Of a DNA stretch of 64,000 nt, positions 35,433 through 45,552 are shown piece by piece. The stretch's first letter is position 1. Every line of letters starts with the position of its first letter. Source of the stretch: Planomonospora sp. ID82291 (lineage in GTDB: Bacteria > Actinomycetota > Actinomycetes > Streptosporangiales > Streptosporangiaceae); assembly GCF_015711645.1 (NCBI RefSeq), contig NZ_JABTEX010000003.1, forward strand, positions 186,001 to 250,000, read 5' to 3'. A program made the position numbers and the translations under genes. The notes beneath the pieces are model-generated. The model did not search any database. It saw nothing but the letters and a program-made list of their open reading frames with translations, and was not told the DNA's origin.

Positions 35433-38400
35433 ACCCGACGAATCCGACGAACCCGACCACTCCGGTGAACCCGACCACCCCGACGGACCCGATGAACCAG
35501 ACGGACCGGCAGCACCCGATGAACCGGCGGAACCCGACGGACCCGCAGGCCCCGCAGCGCCGGGAGAGCCCGCCGGACCCGGTGCGGCCGGGTCAGCAGG
35601 CCGCGGAACCGATCGCCGTCGTCGGCCTGGCCTGCCGCTTCCCCGGCGCGGCCGACGCCGACGCCTACTGGGAGCTGCTGCGCGACGGCCGCGACGGCCT
35701 GACCCGGTTCACCGACGAGGAGCTGATCGGCAGAGGGGTGCCCGCCGGTCTGCGCGGCGACCCCTGCTTCGTCCCCGTCGGAGGCCTGATCGAGGGCCAG
35801 GCCGACTTCGATCCGGCGCCCTTCGGGTTCACCGACGCCGAGGCCGCCCTGCTCGACCCGCAGCACCGGCTGTTCCTGGAGTGCGCCTGGCACGCCCTGG
35901 AACACGCCGGGCACGGGGGCGGCAGGGACGCCGGTGCGGTCGGCGTGTTCGCCGGCGCGGCCCAGAGCGCCTACCTCGCCGCCAACCTCGCCGGCCGCTG
36001 GGACCCGACCGGCGGCGGCGCCGACCCGCTCGGCAGCTTCCAGACCGCGATGGCCACCCAGACCGACTACCTGCCGCTGCAGACCGCCTACCGGCTCGAT
36101 CTCACCGGCCCCGCGGTCGCGGTGGCCTCGACTTGCTCCACCTCGCTCGTCGCGGTGCACCTGGCCGCCCAGTCCCTGCTCGCCGGAGAGTGCGACACGG
36201 CCCTGGCCGGCGGCGTCTCGCTGATCGTTCCGCAGGGCCGCGGCTACCTCCACGTGCCCGACGGCATGTTCTCCGCCGACGGCGCGGTCCGCCCGTTCAG
36301 CGAGCGGGGCACCGGAATCGTCTACACGCAGGGCGTCGGCGTGGTCGTGCTGCGCCGCCTGTCGGACGCCCTGGCCGACCGCGACCCGGTCCTGGCCCTC
36401 CTGCACGGCTCGGCGGTGAACAACGACGGCGCCGCCAAGGCCGGATTCACCGCGCCCTCGGTCGGCGGCCAGGTCAAGGTGCTGGCCGAGGCGCTGGCCG
36501 TCGCCGGCGTCACCCCGCGTGAGATCGGCCTGATCGAGGCGCACGGCACGGCGACCCGGATCGGGGACCCCATCGAGGTGACCGCGCTGCGGCGGGCGTT
36601 CGGCCGCAGCGGCCCCGCCTGGTGCGGCCTGGGCTCGGTGAAGGGCAACATCGGCCACGCCAACACCGCCGCGGGCATCGCCTCGTTCATCAAGGCGGTC
36701 CTGGCCGTGCACCACCGGGTGCTGCCCGCCTCCCTGCACGCCCGTCCGCTCAACCCCCACCTCGGCCTGGCGGACTCGCCGTTCGAGGTGGTCACGGAGA
36801 CACGGGGGTGGGACACCCCGCCCTACGCCGGTGTCAGCTCCTTCGGCATCGGCGGCACCAACTGCCACGCCGTCCTCGGCCCCGCGCCCGACCCGCCGCG
36901 GCCCCCCGCCGACACGCGGCCGCAGCTCCTGACCGTCTCGGCCGCCACCCCGCAGGCCGCGGTCGCGGGCGCGGCCGCCGTCGCGGACGCCGTGACCGCG
37001 GACGGAGCCGCCGACCTGGCCCACACCCTGGCCGCCGGGCGGGCCGCACTGCCCCACCGCGTCGCCGCCGTGGGACCGGAGCGGCTGGCCCGCACCGCGC
37101 CGGTCCAGGCCCTGGTGCCCGCGCCGCGCGTCGTGCTGGCCTTCCCCGGGGCGGGCAGCCCCTACCCAGGAATGGGCGGCGGCCTCCACCGCGACGAGCC
37201 GGTGTTCGCCGCGGCCTTCGACGCGTGCGCCGACCTCCTGCGCCCGCTGCTCGGCGCCGACGTCCGCGACGTCCTCGATCCGGGCCTGGAGCCGGAGCGG
37301 GTGCGCGACGCGGCCTTCGGGCTGCCCGCGCTGTTCGCCGTCTCCTTCGCGCTGTCGCGGCTGCTCGCCTCCTGGGGCGTGCAGCCGCAGGCCCTGGTCG
37401 GGCACAGCCTCGGCGAGTGCACCGCCGCCGCCGTGAGCGGGGCGCTGCCGCTGCCGGAGGCCGCCCGGCTGGTCGCGGCGCGCTGCGCCGCCGCCGCCCG
37501 CGCCGCCGGCGGCGGGTCCATGCTCGCCGTCCCCCTGGGCGAGGAGGCGGTGCGGGAACTGCTGCGCCGCCACCCCGACGTCGACCTCGCGGCGGTGAAC
37601 GCCCCCGGAGCCTGCGTGGTGTCGGGCCCGGCGGCGGCCGTCCGGGCGTTCGCGGCCGGACTGCGCGGCGGGGGCGTGCCGCTGCGCGTGGACGCGGCGA
37701 TGCACTCGCGGCTGATGGAACCCGAGCTCCCCGCCCTGCGCGCCGCGCTGGCCGGGATGACCGGCGGCGTGCCGCGGCCCCCCGTCTTCAGCACGGTCAC
37801 CGGCGGTCCGGTCGGCGCCGAGCTGGCCGATCCCGAGCACTGGGTGCGGCAGCTGCGCAGCCCGGTGCGCTACTCCGACGCGCTGCGCGCCGCGCTCGGC
37901 GAGCAGCCCGCGCTGCTCGTCGAGGCGGGACCGGGCACGGCGCTGTCCACGCTGGCCAGGAGGCACGCCCTCCCCGGGCTGCGGGCCACCGTGAGCACGC
38001 TGACCCCCGACGAGCCCGAAACGGTCACGGTACGGCAGGCGCTCGGCGTGCTGTGGGCGCACGGCGTGCCGGTCGATCCGGTGGTGCTCTCCGGTCCGGG
38101 CCGGCGGCGGGTGGCGGCGCCCGGTTACGCCTTCCAGCGGCGGCGGCTGTGGATCGAACCGCAGGCGCCGGCCGCGCCGGACCCCGGGGTCGGCGCCGAC
38201 GAGCCGCTGCAGCTTGCCGCGTGGCGGCAGGAGCCTCCGGCCGAACCCGCCTCCGCGCCCGCCGGCCGCTGGCTCGTGGCGGGGAGCGGTGAACTGCCGG
38301 ACGCGATCCGCGCGGCGCTGGCCGCAGGCGATCGGCAGGAGGAACCGCTCGCCGGACTGGTGATCGTCGCGGCCGGGCCGGGCGGCGCGGACCGCCCCCT

Positions 38401-41400
38401 CGGCTCCGATCCTCTCGGCGCCGATCCCGTCGGCGCGGTCGTCGACGGCATGCTGGAGTTCGGCGCGCACACCGCCGCGCTGACCGGGAGCATGACCGGG
38501 AGCATCGTCGGCGGCACGACCGGCGGCACGGCCGGGGAGATGACGGAGAGCGCCGCGCCCGCCGTTCTCCTGGTGACCCGCCACGGCGAGCGGGTGGGCG
38601 ACGACCCGGCTCCCGACCCGCGGCAGGCCGCGCTCCGGGCCCTGCCGCGCGTGCTCGGCCAGGAGCACCCCGGACTGCGCTGGGCCACCGTCGACCTCGG
38701 CGCGCCCGCCGCCGCACCCGCGGAGGCGTCCGCCGTACTGGGGGAGCTCGCCGCGCTCGCCGCCGGGGACGGCACGGGCGCGGAGTCCGTCCTGCGCGGC
38801 GGGGCGCGCTGGCGGCGGCGGCTGGTCTCCTGGCGGCCCCCGCCGACCGGAGGGACCGGCAGCGGGACCGGTGACGGCACCGGGACCGGGACCGCGCTGA
38901 TCATCGGCGGACTCGGCGCGGTCGGACGGCTGTTCGCCCGGCACCTCGCCGGACGCGGGCACCGGGTCGTCGTCACCTCGCGCACCGGCGCCAGGACCGA
39001 CGCGGCGCTCACGGAGGCGGGCGTGGAGGTCCGCCGCTGCGACGCCACCGACCCCGTCGCCACCGCCGGACTGATGCGGGAGCTGTCGCAGGACGGGCCC
39101 GTGGAACTCGTCGTGCACGCGGCCGGCGTCGTGGCGGGCGCCGAGCTGGACCCGGTGCGGGCGCTCGACCCCGGGCGGACCGCCGCGCAGGTGCGCGCCA
39201 AACTGGGCGGTGCGCTGGCGCTTCGCACGGCGGTCGAGGCGCTGCCCGAGGAGCGCCGTCCGCGCACCGTGGTGCTGATGTCGTCGGTCACCACACTGGT
39301 GGGCGGGATCGGCATGGGGGCGTACGCCGCCGCCAACGCCGCGATGGACGCCTTCGCCGCCTCCGCGGCCCCGGCTACGGCCCCGGCCCGGTGGTGCAGC
39401 GCCGTCTGGGACGGCTGGCGCGTCGGCGAGGAGGCGGTGGTGCTCGCCGAGGCCCTGGACGCCGCCACCGGCGTCCGCGCGCTGGACCGGCTGCTGGAGG
39501 CGGGCGCCCGCGGGGTCCTGCCGCCCGCCGTGGCCGTCGCGACGACCGACCTGAACCCGCGGATCGCCGCCGGCGGGCGGCCGAGGACGCCCGCCGGCGG
39601 TACGGGCGCCGAACCGGCGACCGCGGTGCAGGAGGCGATCGCCGCGCTCTGGTCCGACCTGTTCGGCACCGGCGTCGGCACCGCGGACGCCGACTTCTTC
39701 GCCCTCGGCGGGCACTCACTGCTGGCGGTGCGCATGCTCGGCGCGGTGCGCGACCGGTACGGCGTGCGGCTGGGGCTGCGGGACCTGCTGGAGGCCCCGA
39801 CCGTCGCGGCGCTGGCCGGGCTCGTGGAGGCGAGGAGCGGGTCCGCGGCGGCGGACGCCGGAGCGGGCGGACGCCTGCCGCACCGGCCGTCCTCCGAACC
39901 CGGCCCGTCCTCCGAACCCGGCCCGTCCGCCGAACCCGACCCGTCCGCCGAACCCGACCCGGGCACCGGGCCCGGCGGCGACGGCACCTTCGCCATGACC
40001 CGCGTGCAGCACGCCTACTGGGTCGGGCGGGGCGGCGGCTACCGGTGGGGCGAGGTGCCCTGCCACTTCTACCTGGAGTACGACTGCCCCGGACTCGACC
40101 CGGACCGCTACGAGGACGCCTGGAACGGCGTGATCGCCCGCCATCCGATGCTGCGCGCGGTGACCACTCCCGAGGGGCGCTTCCGCGTCCTGGACGACCT
40201 GCCCCGCTACCGGATCAGGGTGCACGACCTGGCCGAGGCCTCCGAGGAGCACCGGGCCGCCAAACTGGCCGCGCTGCGCGACCGCCTCTCCACCCGGCCG
40301 GGTCCGCCGGACCGCTGGCCGCTGGTGCAGGTCCAGGCCGCCCGGCTGCCGGACGGGAAGGTGCGGCTGTTCATCGGCGTGGACGTGCTCGTCTGCGACG
40401 CGGCGAGCTGGTGGATCGTCGAGGCCGAGCTGCGCGCCCTCTACCGGGACCCGCACGCGCAGCTGCCGCCGATCGACGTGCACCCGGCCGAGTGCGCCCG
40501 CGCGATGGACGGCCGGGCGGACGGCGCCGCGGCCGAGTACTGGCGCGCCCGGCTGCCCGCCCTCCCCGGGCCGCCCGCGCTGCCGGTCGGCGCGCCGCCG
40601 CCGGGCCGCCCGCGGTTCGTCCGCCGCTCGGCGCGGCTGAGCCGCCGGGAATGGACGGCCCTGCGGGAGCTGGCCGCCGAGCACCGGGTCACGCCGACGG
40701 CGGTCCTGCTGACCGTCTACGCCGACGCGCTGACCCGCTGGTCGGGCTCGCCGGGGTTCAGCCTGACGCTCACCCTGTTCGACCGGCCGCCCGTCCACCC
40801 GCACGTCAACCGGGTGGTCGGGGACTTCACCTCGCTGGTGCTCCACGAGGTCCCCGCGGCTCCGGCCGCGGGCTTCGCCGAACGGGCCGGGGCCACCCAG
40901 GCGCGATTGTTCGAGGATCTGGACCACCGCGGGTTCTCCGCCCTGGACGTGCTCGCCGAGCAGGGCGCCTGCACCGGCGAGGTGCGGCCGGTGCCGGTGG
41001 TGTTCACCAGCGCCCTGGGCATGGACGGCCTGCTGGAGGAGCCCGGTGCGCTGGAGTGGGCGGGCGAGCAGGTGTACGCGCTCTCGCAGACCCCGCAGAC
41101 GTGGCTCGACCACCAGGTGCTGGAGCACGACGGCGAGCTGCGCCTGCAGTGGGACGCGCTGGAAGGCGTGCTGCCCGCCGGTGAACTCGAGACGGCCATC
41201 GCCGACCACGTGGCGCGGGTGCGCGCGCTGGCCGCCGACCCGGGCGCGTGGACCGGCGCGCCCGCACGACCGGCCGCCGACCGCGCAGCCCGGGTGCGGG
41301 AACCCGCCGCCGACCGCGTGGCCCGGGTGCGCGAGCCGGCCGCGGACGCCCGCGCGCGGACCGGCGGGGCCGCACGGCCGGCGATCCAGGACATCCTGCT

Positions 41401-42271
41401 CCCGCTGCGGACGGATCCGGCGCCCGGGGACCGCCCCACCCTGTTCCTCGCCCACCCCTCGGGGGGCGACGTGCTGTGCTACGTGGAGCTGTCCACGCTC
41501 GTCGACCCGCGCGTGGACGTCGTGGCGGTGGCCGATCCCGAACTGTCCGGGGACGGCTCCGCGGGCCCCGAGTCGATCCCCGCCATCGCCGAGCGGTACG
41601 TCCGGGCCGTCAGGGCCGCCGGCCGCGGGCCGTGGCTGCTGGGCGGCTGGTCCATGGGCGGTTCGGTCGCCCAGGAGATGGCCGGGCGGCTGCACCGGGA
41701 CGGCGAGCGGGTCGCGCTCCTGGTGATGCTCGACTCCAACGACCCCGCCCTCATCAGGCCGGTGCCCGGACGGAACGCCCGAGAGGTCGAACTGGCCGTG
41801 GCGCTGCGGCACGTGCACGCCCTGGAGGCCTTCCTCGGCATCGACCTGGACGCCGGTGACGCGCTCACCGCCCTGCCGGAGGAGCGGCGCCTGGCCGCCA
41901 TCGAGGACCGGCTGCGCGCGCACCGCCTCCTCGGGCGGGGCGACGGCCTGGAGGCGCGCCTGCGCGTGTTCGCCCGGCACCTGCGGGCCCTGGCCGCGCA
42001 CACCCCCGCCCGGGGGGGCGACCCGGCGATGCGCACCCTGCTCGTCCGCGCGGACAGGCCCTCCCCGCGCAACTCGGGGATCGGGATGGGCGTCGACGAC
42101 ACCCCGCCGGGTCGGGCGGACCTCGGCTGGGGCCGGTACCTCTCCGGGCCCGTCCGGGTCGCCGGCGTCGACGCGCACCACTACGGCCTGCTGCACCCGC
42201 CCGTCCTGCAGTGGGTCGCCCGGCTGATCAACGACGAGCTCGACCGCGTGCTCCCTTCAGAAAGGTCATGA
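35429..42271 (+). CDS. Hybrid PKS/NRPS: KS-AT-KR-ACP-Cy-TE
   Basis: 2,280 residues. After an Asn/Pro/Thr-rich leader come a ketosynthase (about 60-480; VASTCSTSLVAVH with Cys near 236, EAHGTATRIGDP, KGNIGHANTA), an acyltransferase (about 570-860; GHSLG with Ser near 660, AAMHS pattern favouring malonyl), a ketoreductase (GGLGAVG near 1156; MSSVTTL and YAAAN active site), an ACP (LGGHSLLAV, Ser near 1430), a heterocyclization domain (about 1520-1940; DVLVCDAAS intact) and a thioesterase (GWSMGG near 2074). It resembles HMWP1 but lacks both built-in methyltransferases and any PCP between Cy and TE; free-standing proteins here could fill those roles. ATG overlaps the previous stop (ATGA). Confidence 0.88.
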   Translation: MNPTNPTNPTTPVNPTTPTDPMNQTDRQHPMNRRNPTDPQAPQRRESPPDPVRPGQQAAEPIAVVGLACRFPGAADADAYWELLRDGRDGLTRFTDEELIGRGVPAGLRGDPCFVPVGGLIEGQADFDPAPFGFTDAEAALLDPQHRLFLECAWHALEHAGHGGGRDAGAVGVFAGAAQSAYLAANLAGRWDPTGGGADPLGSFQTAMATQTDYLPLQTAYRLDLTGPAVAVASTCSTSLVAVHLAAQSLLAGECDTALAGGVSLIVPQGRGYLHVPDGMFSADGAVRPFSERGTGIVYTQGVGVVVLRRLSDALADRDPVLALLHGSAVNNDGAAKAGFTAPSVGGQVKVLAEALAVAGVTPREIGLIEAHGTATRIGDPIEVTALRRAFGRSGPAWCGLGSVKGNIGHANTAAGIASFIKAVLAVHHRVLPASLHARPLNPHLGLADSPFEVVTETRGWDTPPYAGVSSFGIGGTNCHAVLGPAPDPPRPPADTRPQLLTVSAATPQAAVAGAAAVADAVTADGAADLAHTLAAGRAALPHRVAAVGPERLARTAPVQALVPAPRVVLAFPGAGSPYPGMGGGLHRDEPVFAAAFDACADLLRPLLGADVRDVLDPGLEPERVRDAAFGLPALFAVSFALSRLLASWGVQPQALVGHSLGECTAAAVSGALPLPEAARLVAARCAAAARAAGGGSMLAVPLGEEAVRELLRRHPDVDLAAVNAPGACVVSGPAAAVRAFAAGLRGGGVPLRVDAAMHSRLMEPELPALRAALAGMTGGVPRPPVFSTVTGGPVGAELADPEHWVRQLRSPVRYSDALRAALGEQPALLVEAGPGTALSTLARRHALPGLRATVSTLTPDEPETVTVRQALGVLWAHGVPVDPVVLSGPGRRRVAAPGYAFQRRRLWIEPQAPAAPDPGVGADEPLQLAAWRQEPPAEPASAPAGRWLVAGSGELPDAIRAALAAGDRQEEPLAGLVIVAAGPGGADRPLGSDPLGADPVGAVVDGMLEFGAHTAALTGSMTGSIVGGTTGGTAGEMTESAAPAVLLVTRHGERVGDDPAPDPRQAALRALPRVLGQEHPGLRWATVDLGAPAAAPAEASAVLGELAALAAGDGTGAESVLRGGARWRRRLVSWRPPPTGGTGSGTGDGTGTGTALIIGGLGAVGRLFARHLAGRGHRVVVTSRTGARTDAALTEAGVEVRRCDATDPVATAGLMRELSQDGPVELVVHAAGVVAGAELDPVRALDPGRTAAQVRAKLGGALALRTAVEALPEERRPRTVVLMSSVTTLVGGIGMGAYAAANAAMDAFAASAAPATAPARWCSAVWDGWRVGEEAVVLAEALDAATGVRALDRLLEAGARGVLPPAVAVATTDLNPRIAAGGRPRTPAGGTGAEPATAVQEAIAALWSDLFGTGVGTADADFFALGGHSLLAVRMLGAVRDRYGVRLGLRDLLEAPTVAALAGLVEARSGSAAADAGAGGRLPHRPSSEPGPSSEPGPSAEPDPSAEPDPGTGPGGDGTFAMTRVQHAYWVGRGGGYRWGEVPCHFYLEYDCPGLDPDRYEDAWNGVIARHPMLRAVTTPEGRFRVLDDLPRYRIRVHDLAEASEEHRAAKLAALRDRLSTRPGPPDRWPLVQVQAARLPDGKVRLFIGVDVLVCDAASWWIVEAELRALYRDPHAQLPPIDVHPAECARAMDGRADGAAAEYWRARLPALPGPPALPVGAPPPGRPRFVRRSARLSRREWTALRELAAEHRVTPTAVLLTVYADALTRWSGSPGFSLTLTLFDRPPVHPHVNRVVGDFTSLVLHEVPAAPAAGFAERAGATQARLFEDLDHRGFSALDVLAEQGACTGEVRPVPVVFTSALGMDGLLEEPGALEWAGEQVYALSQTPQTWLDHQVLEHDGELRLQWDALEGVLPAGELETAIADHVARVRALAADPGAWTGAPARPAADRAARVREPAADRVARVREPAADARARTGGAARPAIQDILLPLRTDPAPGDRPTLFLAHPSGGDVLCYVELSTLVDPRVDVVAVADPELSGDGSAGPESIPAIAERYVRAVRAAGRGPWLLGGWSMGGSVAQEMAGRLHRDGERVALLVMLDSNDPALIRPVPGRNAREVELAVALRHVHALEAFLGIDLDAGDALTALPEERRLAAIEDRLRAHRLLGRGDGLEARLRVFARHLRALAAHTPARGGDPAMRTLLVRADRPSPRNSGIGMGVDDTPPGRADLGWGRYLSGPVRVAGVDAHHYGLLHPPVLQWVARLINDELDRVLPSERS
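39892..39962. repeat. 18-bp tandem repeats in the ACP-Cy linker
   Basis: Four 18-base units encode PSSEPG twice and PSAEPD twice, just before the Cy domain. In frame, and another case of repeat growth in the linkers of this cluster. Confidence 0.7.
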
Positions 42272-43821
42272 TGTCCCCCCGACTCTCCCGCCGGATCAGT
42301 GCGGCGGTCGCAGCGGCGACGCTGCTGACCGGTTGTTCCTCCGGCGGCACCGACACGGCCGCATCTCCGGCCGCGTCCCCGTCCACCGCGTCCGGTACGG
42401 CGTCGGACACGGTCCGCTACGCCGCCCCCGGCTCCCCGTCCAACGCCCCCCGCGACCCGCACGGCCTGCTGCCGGGCGAGAGCGACCTGGTGCGGATGGC
42501 CCTCACCTACGACGTGCTCACCCTCCCCGGGCCCGGCGGACGCACGCTGCCCCGGCTCGCGACCGCCTGGGAACCCGACAGGTCCCTCACCCGCTGGAAG
42601 ATCACGATCCGCGGTGACGCGACGTTCTCCGACGGCCGGCCCGTCAGGGCGGCGGACGCGCTGTTCTCACTGCGCCGGATGGGGGAGAAGGCCGCGGAGA
42701 ACTTCGGCCGGATGGAGATGTTCGACCTGGACGCCTCCACGGTGCTCGGCGCCACCTCCTTCGAACTGGTCACCGAGAAGCCCTACGCCGAGGTCGGCAA
42801 GGCCCTGGAGGGGGCGACCTTCGTCGTCCCCGAGGGCAGCACCGACTTCACCCGGCCCGTCCCCGGCTCCGGGCCGTTCCGCCCCGCCGGCGGTGACGCG
42901 CAGGCGGCGGTGTTCGAGCGCAACGACGACTGGTGGGGGCCGAAGCCGCCGAGCCGCCGCATCGAGGTCCGGGCGGTCCCCGACCCCCAGGCGCGGGGCG
43001 AGGCGCTGCTGTCCGGCCAGGTGGACCTGGCCGCGGCGGTGCCGGCCGCACTGGTGAGACAGCACGCGGAGAACCCCTCGGTGACGCTGGTCCGCAGACC
43101 CGGGGCGACCCTCTACCCGCTGGTCATGCGGACCGACCGCAAGCCCTTCGACGACCGGCGCGTCCGCGAGGCGGTACGGCTGACGCTCGACCGCGAGCAG
43201 TTGCTGCAGGTCGCCTTCCTCGGGTTCGGCGAGGTGGGCAACGACCTGCTCACCCCCAAGGACCCCACCAGCCCCGCCGGGCTGCCGCAGCGCACCCGCG
43301 ACGTCGAGCGCGCCAGGAGGCTGATGGCCGAGGCGGGACACGCCGGCGGCGTCGACCTCACCCTGCACAGCACCACCGCCTACCCGGGGATGGACTCCGC
43401 GGCGACGCTGATCGCGCAGCAGCTGGCGGAGATCGGGATCCGCGCGAAGGTCGAGCTCGCCCCCGCCGACACCTATTTCTCGACGGTGTGGGGCAAGGAG
43501 CCGTTCTACCTCGGCTACCTGGGCGGCATCCCCTTCCTCGACGTGGTCCGGGTCGCGCTGAAGCCCGGCTCGGCGACCAACGAGACGGCCTGGGAGGACG
43601 AGACGTGGCACGCCGGCCTGGAGGCGGCCCTGGCCGAGGCGGACGAGTCCGAGCGCCGCACCCGGCTCGGCGCACTGCAGTCCCGGCTGCGCGACGAGGG
43701 CGGATACGCCGTGTGGGCGCTCAGCGACCGGCTCGACCTGGCCAAACCGGGCCTGACCGGGGTGCCCGAGGGGATCGGCTTCTCGGCGGGCTTCATCGAC
43801 CAGGTGGCTCTTGGCGGCTGA
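42271..43821 (+). CDS. Opp/Nik-type substrate-binding lipoprotein
   Basis: 516 residues. Signal with lipobox (AATLLTGCSS, Cys near residue 22), then an SBP_bac_5 fold (DVLTLPGPGGRTLPRLATAW, DATFSDGRPVRAADALFSL, PVPGSGPFRPA). This class binds peptides, nickel or metal-chelator complexes for ABC import. It starts at the stop of the PKS (TGATG; AGAAAGG upstream), so it belongs to the same transcript, and probably captures the metal-loaded product outside the cell. A second ATG at 42268 is also possible. Confidence 0.88.
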   Translation: MSPRLSRRISAAVAAATLLTGCSSGGTDTAASPAASPSTASGTASDTVRYAAPGSPSNAPRDPHGLLPGESDLVRMALTYDVLTLPGPGGRTLPRLATAWEPDRSLTRWKITIRGDATFSDGRPVRAADALFSLRRMGEKAAENFGRMEMFDLDASTVLGATSFELVTEKPYAEVGKALEGATFVVPEGSTDFTRPVPGSGPFRPAGGDAQAAVFERNDDWWGPKPPSRRIEVRAVPDPQARGEALLSGQVDLAAAVPAALVRQHAENPSVTLVRRPGATLYPLVMRTDRKPFDDRRVREAVRLTLDREQLLQVAFLGFGEVGNDLLTPKDPTSPAGLPQRTRDVERARRLMAEAGHAGGVDLTLHSTTAYPGMDSAATLIAQQLAEIGIRAKVELAPADTYFSTVWGKEPFYLGYLGGIPFLDVVRVALKPGSATNETAWEDETWHAGLEAALAEADESERRTRLGALQSRLRDEGGYAVWALSDRLDLAKPGLTGVPEGIGFSAGFIDQVALGG

Positions 43822-44773
43822 CCGGGCGCGGCTCGGCGGCGTTCTCCGGCTGATCGTGCGGGCCGGGGCGCCGCCGGCCTGCGCCTCCGTGGTGATCTTC
43901 CTGCTCGCCGAGGCGCTGCCGGGGGATTCCGCCGTCGTGCTGGGCGGCGGCCGGGCCACGGACGAGCAGCTGGCGCGGTTGCGCGCCGCCGCCGGGCTGG
44001 ACCGGCCGCTCGCCGAGCGGTACGCGGACTGGCTCGCCGGGATGCTGTCCGGCGAGCCGGGGCACTCGCTCCTCACGGGTCGGCCGGTCGCCGAGCTGAT
44101 CGGCGGGCGGATCCCGGTGACGCTCACGCTGGCCGGGGCCGCGCTGGCGCTCGCCGTACCGCTCATGGCGCTCCTCGCCTGGTCGGCGGTGCGGGGGCCG
44201 CGACCGCTGCGCCCAGTGATCACCGGGCTCGTCGTGGGCGGGGCGGCGCTGCCCCAGGTCGCGCTGGCGGCGCTGCTGGTGGCGCTGCTGTCCGCGGGGT
44301 GGCGGCTCGTGCCGCCCGTCTCGCTGCTCCCCGTCGGCGTGCCCGCGTGGAGCCGTCCCGACCTGCTGGTGCTGCCGGTGCTGACCCTCGCCCTGCCCGC
44401 CGCCGCCTACGGCGCCGCCCTGCTGCGCGGCGCGGTCGCCGACGCCGTCTCCCGGCCCTTCGTCCGGGACGCCGACCTGCGGGGGATGTCCGCGACCGCC
44501 GTCGCACTGCGATACGTGCTCCCGGCCGTCGCGCCCGCCGCCGCCCGGCTGCTCGCCGTGGTCGGGGGCGGGCTGGTCGCCGGGACGGCGGTGGTGGAGA
44601 CGCTCTTCGGCCTGGCAGGACTGGGTGAGCTGCTGGTCTCGGCGATCGGCGGCCGGGACCTGCCCGTGGTGCAGGCGGTGGCCATGCTCGCGACGGTCGT
44701 GGTCGGCGCCGGCCTGACGGCCGCCGACGCCGTCGCGTGGGCCGTGGACCCCCGGGGCGGGGCGGCCCGGTGA
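43811..44773 (+). CDS. ABC importer permease, OppB/NikB type
   Basis: 320 residues with about six membrane segments. The N-terminal helix and ALPGDSAVVLGGG match the OppB family, and the ATPase-contact loop is near VRDADLRGMSATAVALRYVLP. TTG start at 43811 overlaps the binding-protein gene by 11 bases and has AGGTGG upstream. Pairs with the next gene. Confidence 0.85.
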   Translation: MAADRARLGGVLRLIVRAGAPPACASVVIFLLAEALPGDSAVVLGGGRATDEQLARLRAAAGLDRPLAERYADWLAGMLSGEPGHSLLTGRPVAELIGGRIPVTLTLAGAALALAVPLMALLAWSAVRGPRPLRPVITGLVVGGAALPQVALAALLVALLSAGWRLVPPVSLLPVGVPAWSRPDLLVLPVLTLALPAAAYGAALLRGAVADAVSRPFVRDADLRGMSATAVALRYVLPAVAPAAARLLAVVGGGLVAGTAVVETLFGLAGLGELLVSAIGGRDLPVVQAVAMLATVVVGAGLTAADAVAWAVDPRGGAAR

Positions 44774-45552
44774 GAGCCTTCCGGACGCGTGCGGCCGCGC
44801 TCGCCGCCGGCTGCGTGCTGGTGATCGCCCTGGGCGGGGAGGCGCTGGCCGGCCGGGATCCGATCCGCACCGTGGCCGTGCCGTGGGCTGCCGCGGGACC
44901 GGGCCTGCCGCTGGGCGCCGACGCCCTGGGCCGCGACGTCCTGGCCAGGGTGCTGGCCGGCGGGCGCGAGCTGACCCTTCTCGCCCTGGCCGCGGCCGCC
45001 GCCGCCTGTGCCCTGGGAGTGGCGGGCGGGCTGTGGGCGGGATGGAGCCGGAGCCGGGCCGTCCGCACGGTCACCGCCCTGTCGGATCTGCTGCTGGTGC
45101 TCCCCCTGCTCCTGGTGGCGATGCTGGCGGTGGTAGTGCTGCCCGGCCCTTCGGCGGTCGTCGCCGGGACGGTGCTCGGCGGCGCCCCGCTGACCCTGCG
45201 GGTGGTGGCCGACGCCACCGCCCAGGCCCGGCACGCCGGTTACGTCGAGGTCGCGCTGGCCCGGGGAGAGCGCGGCCTGTCCGTATTGTGCAGGGAGGTG
45301 CTCCCCGCGCACGCCGGACTGATCGGCGCCGACCTCGGTCAGCGCACGGTGCTGGCCGTGCAGCTGACCGCCGCGCTGAACGTCCTCGGTTTCGGGCCGC
45401 CTCCGCCGGCCCCCGACTGGGCGGCGATGCTCCGGGAGAACCTGCCGGGCATCGGCCTCAACCCGGCCGCGCTGCTCGCCCCCGCCGTGGCGCTGGCCCT
45501 GCTGGCGGGCACCGTGGCGGGGTTGTCGCACGTCCTGGCGGCCCGCCCATGA
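44770..45552 (+). CDS. ABC importer permease, OppC/NikC type
   Basis: 260 residues with about five to six membrane segments. LGADALGRDVLARVLAGGR is the OppC/DppC signature, followed by VEVALARGERGLSVLCREVLP as the ATPase-coupling loop. GTG start overlaps the previous stop (GTGA). Forms the channel with the OppB-type protein. Confidence 0.87.
   Translation: MRAFRTRAAALAAGCVLVIALGGEALAGRDPIRTVAVPWAAAGPGLPLGADALGRDVLARVLAGGRELTLLALAAAAAACALGVAGGLWAGWSRSRAVRTVTALSDLLLVLPLLLVAMLAVVVLPGPSAVVAGTVLGGAPLTLRVVADATAQARHAGYVEVALARGERGLSVLCREVLPAHAGLIGADLGQRTVLAVQLTAALNVLGFGPPPPAPDWAAMLRENLPGIGLNPAALLAPAVALALLAGTVAGLSHVLAARP

Noticed and set aside
34505-39715. Very long minus-strand open frame opposite the NRPS/PKS genes
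   Set aside because: It is low-complexity Gly/Arg/Pro sequence mirrored from the high-GC coding strand, has no domain motifs, and the plus strand carries unmistakable KS, AT, A and Cy motifs.
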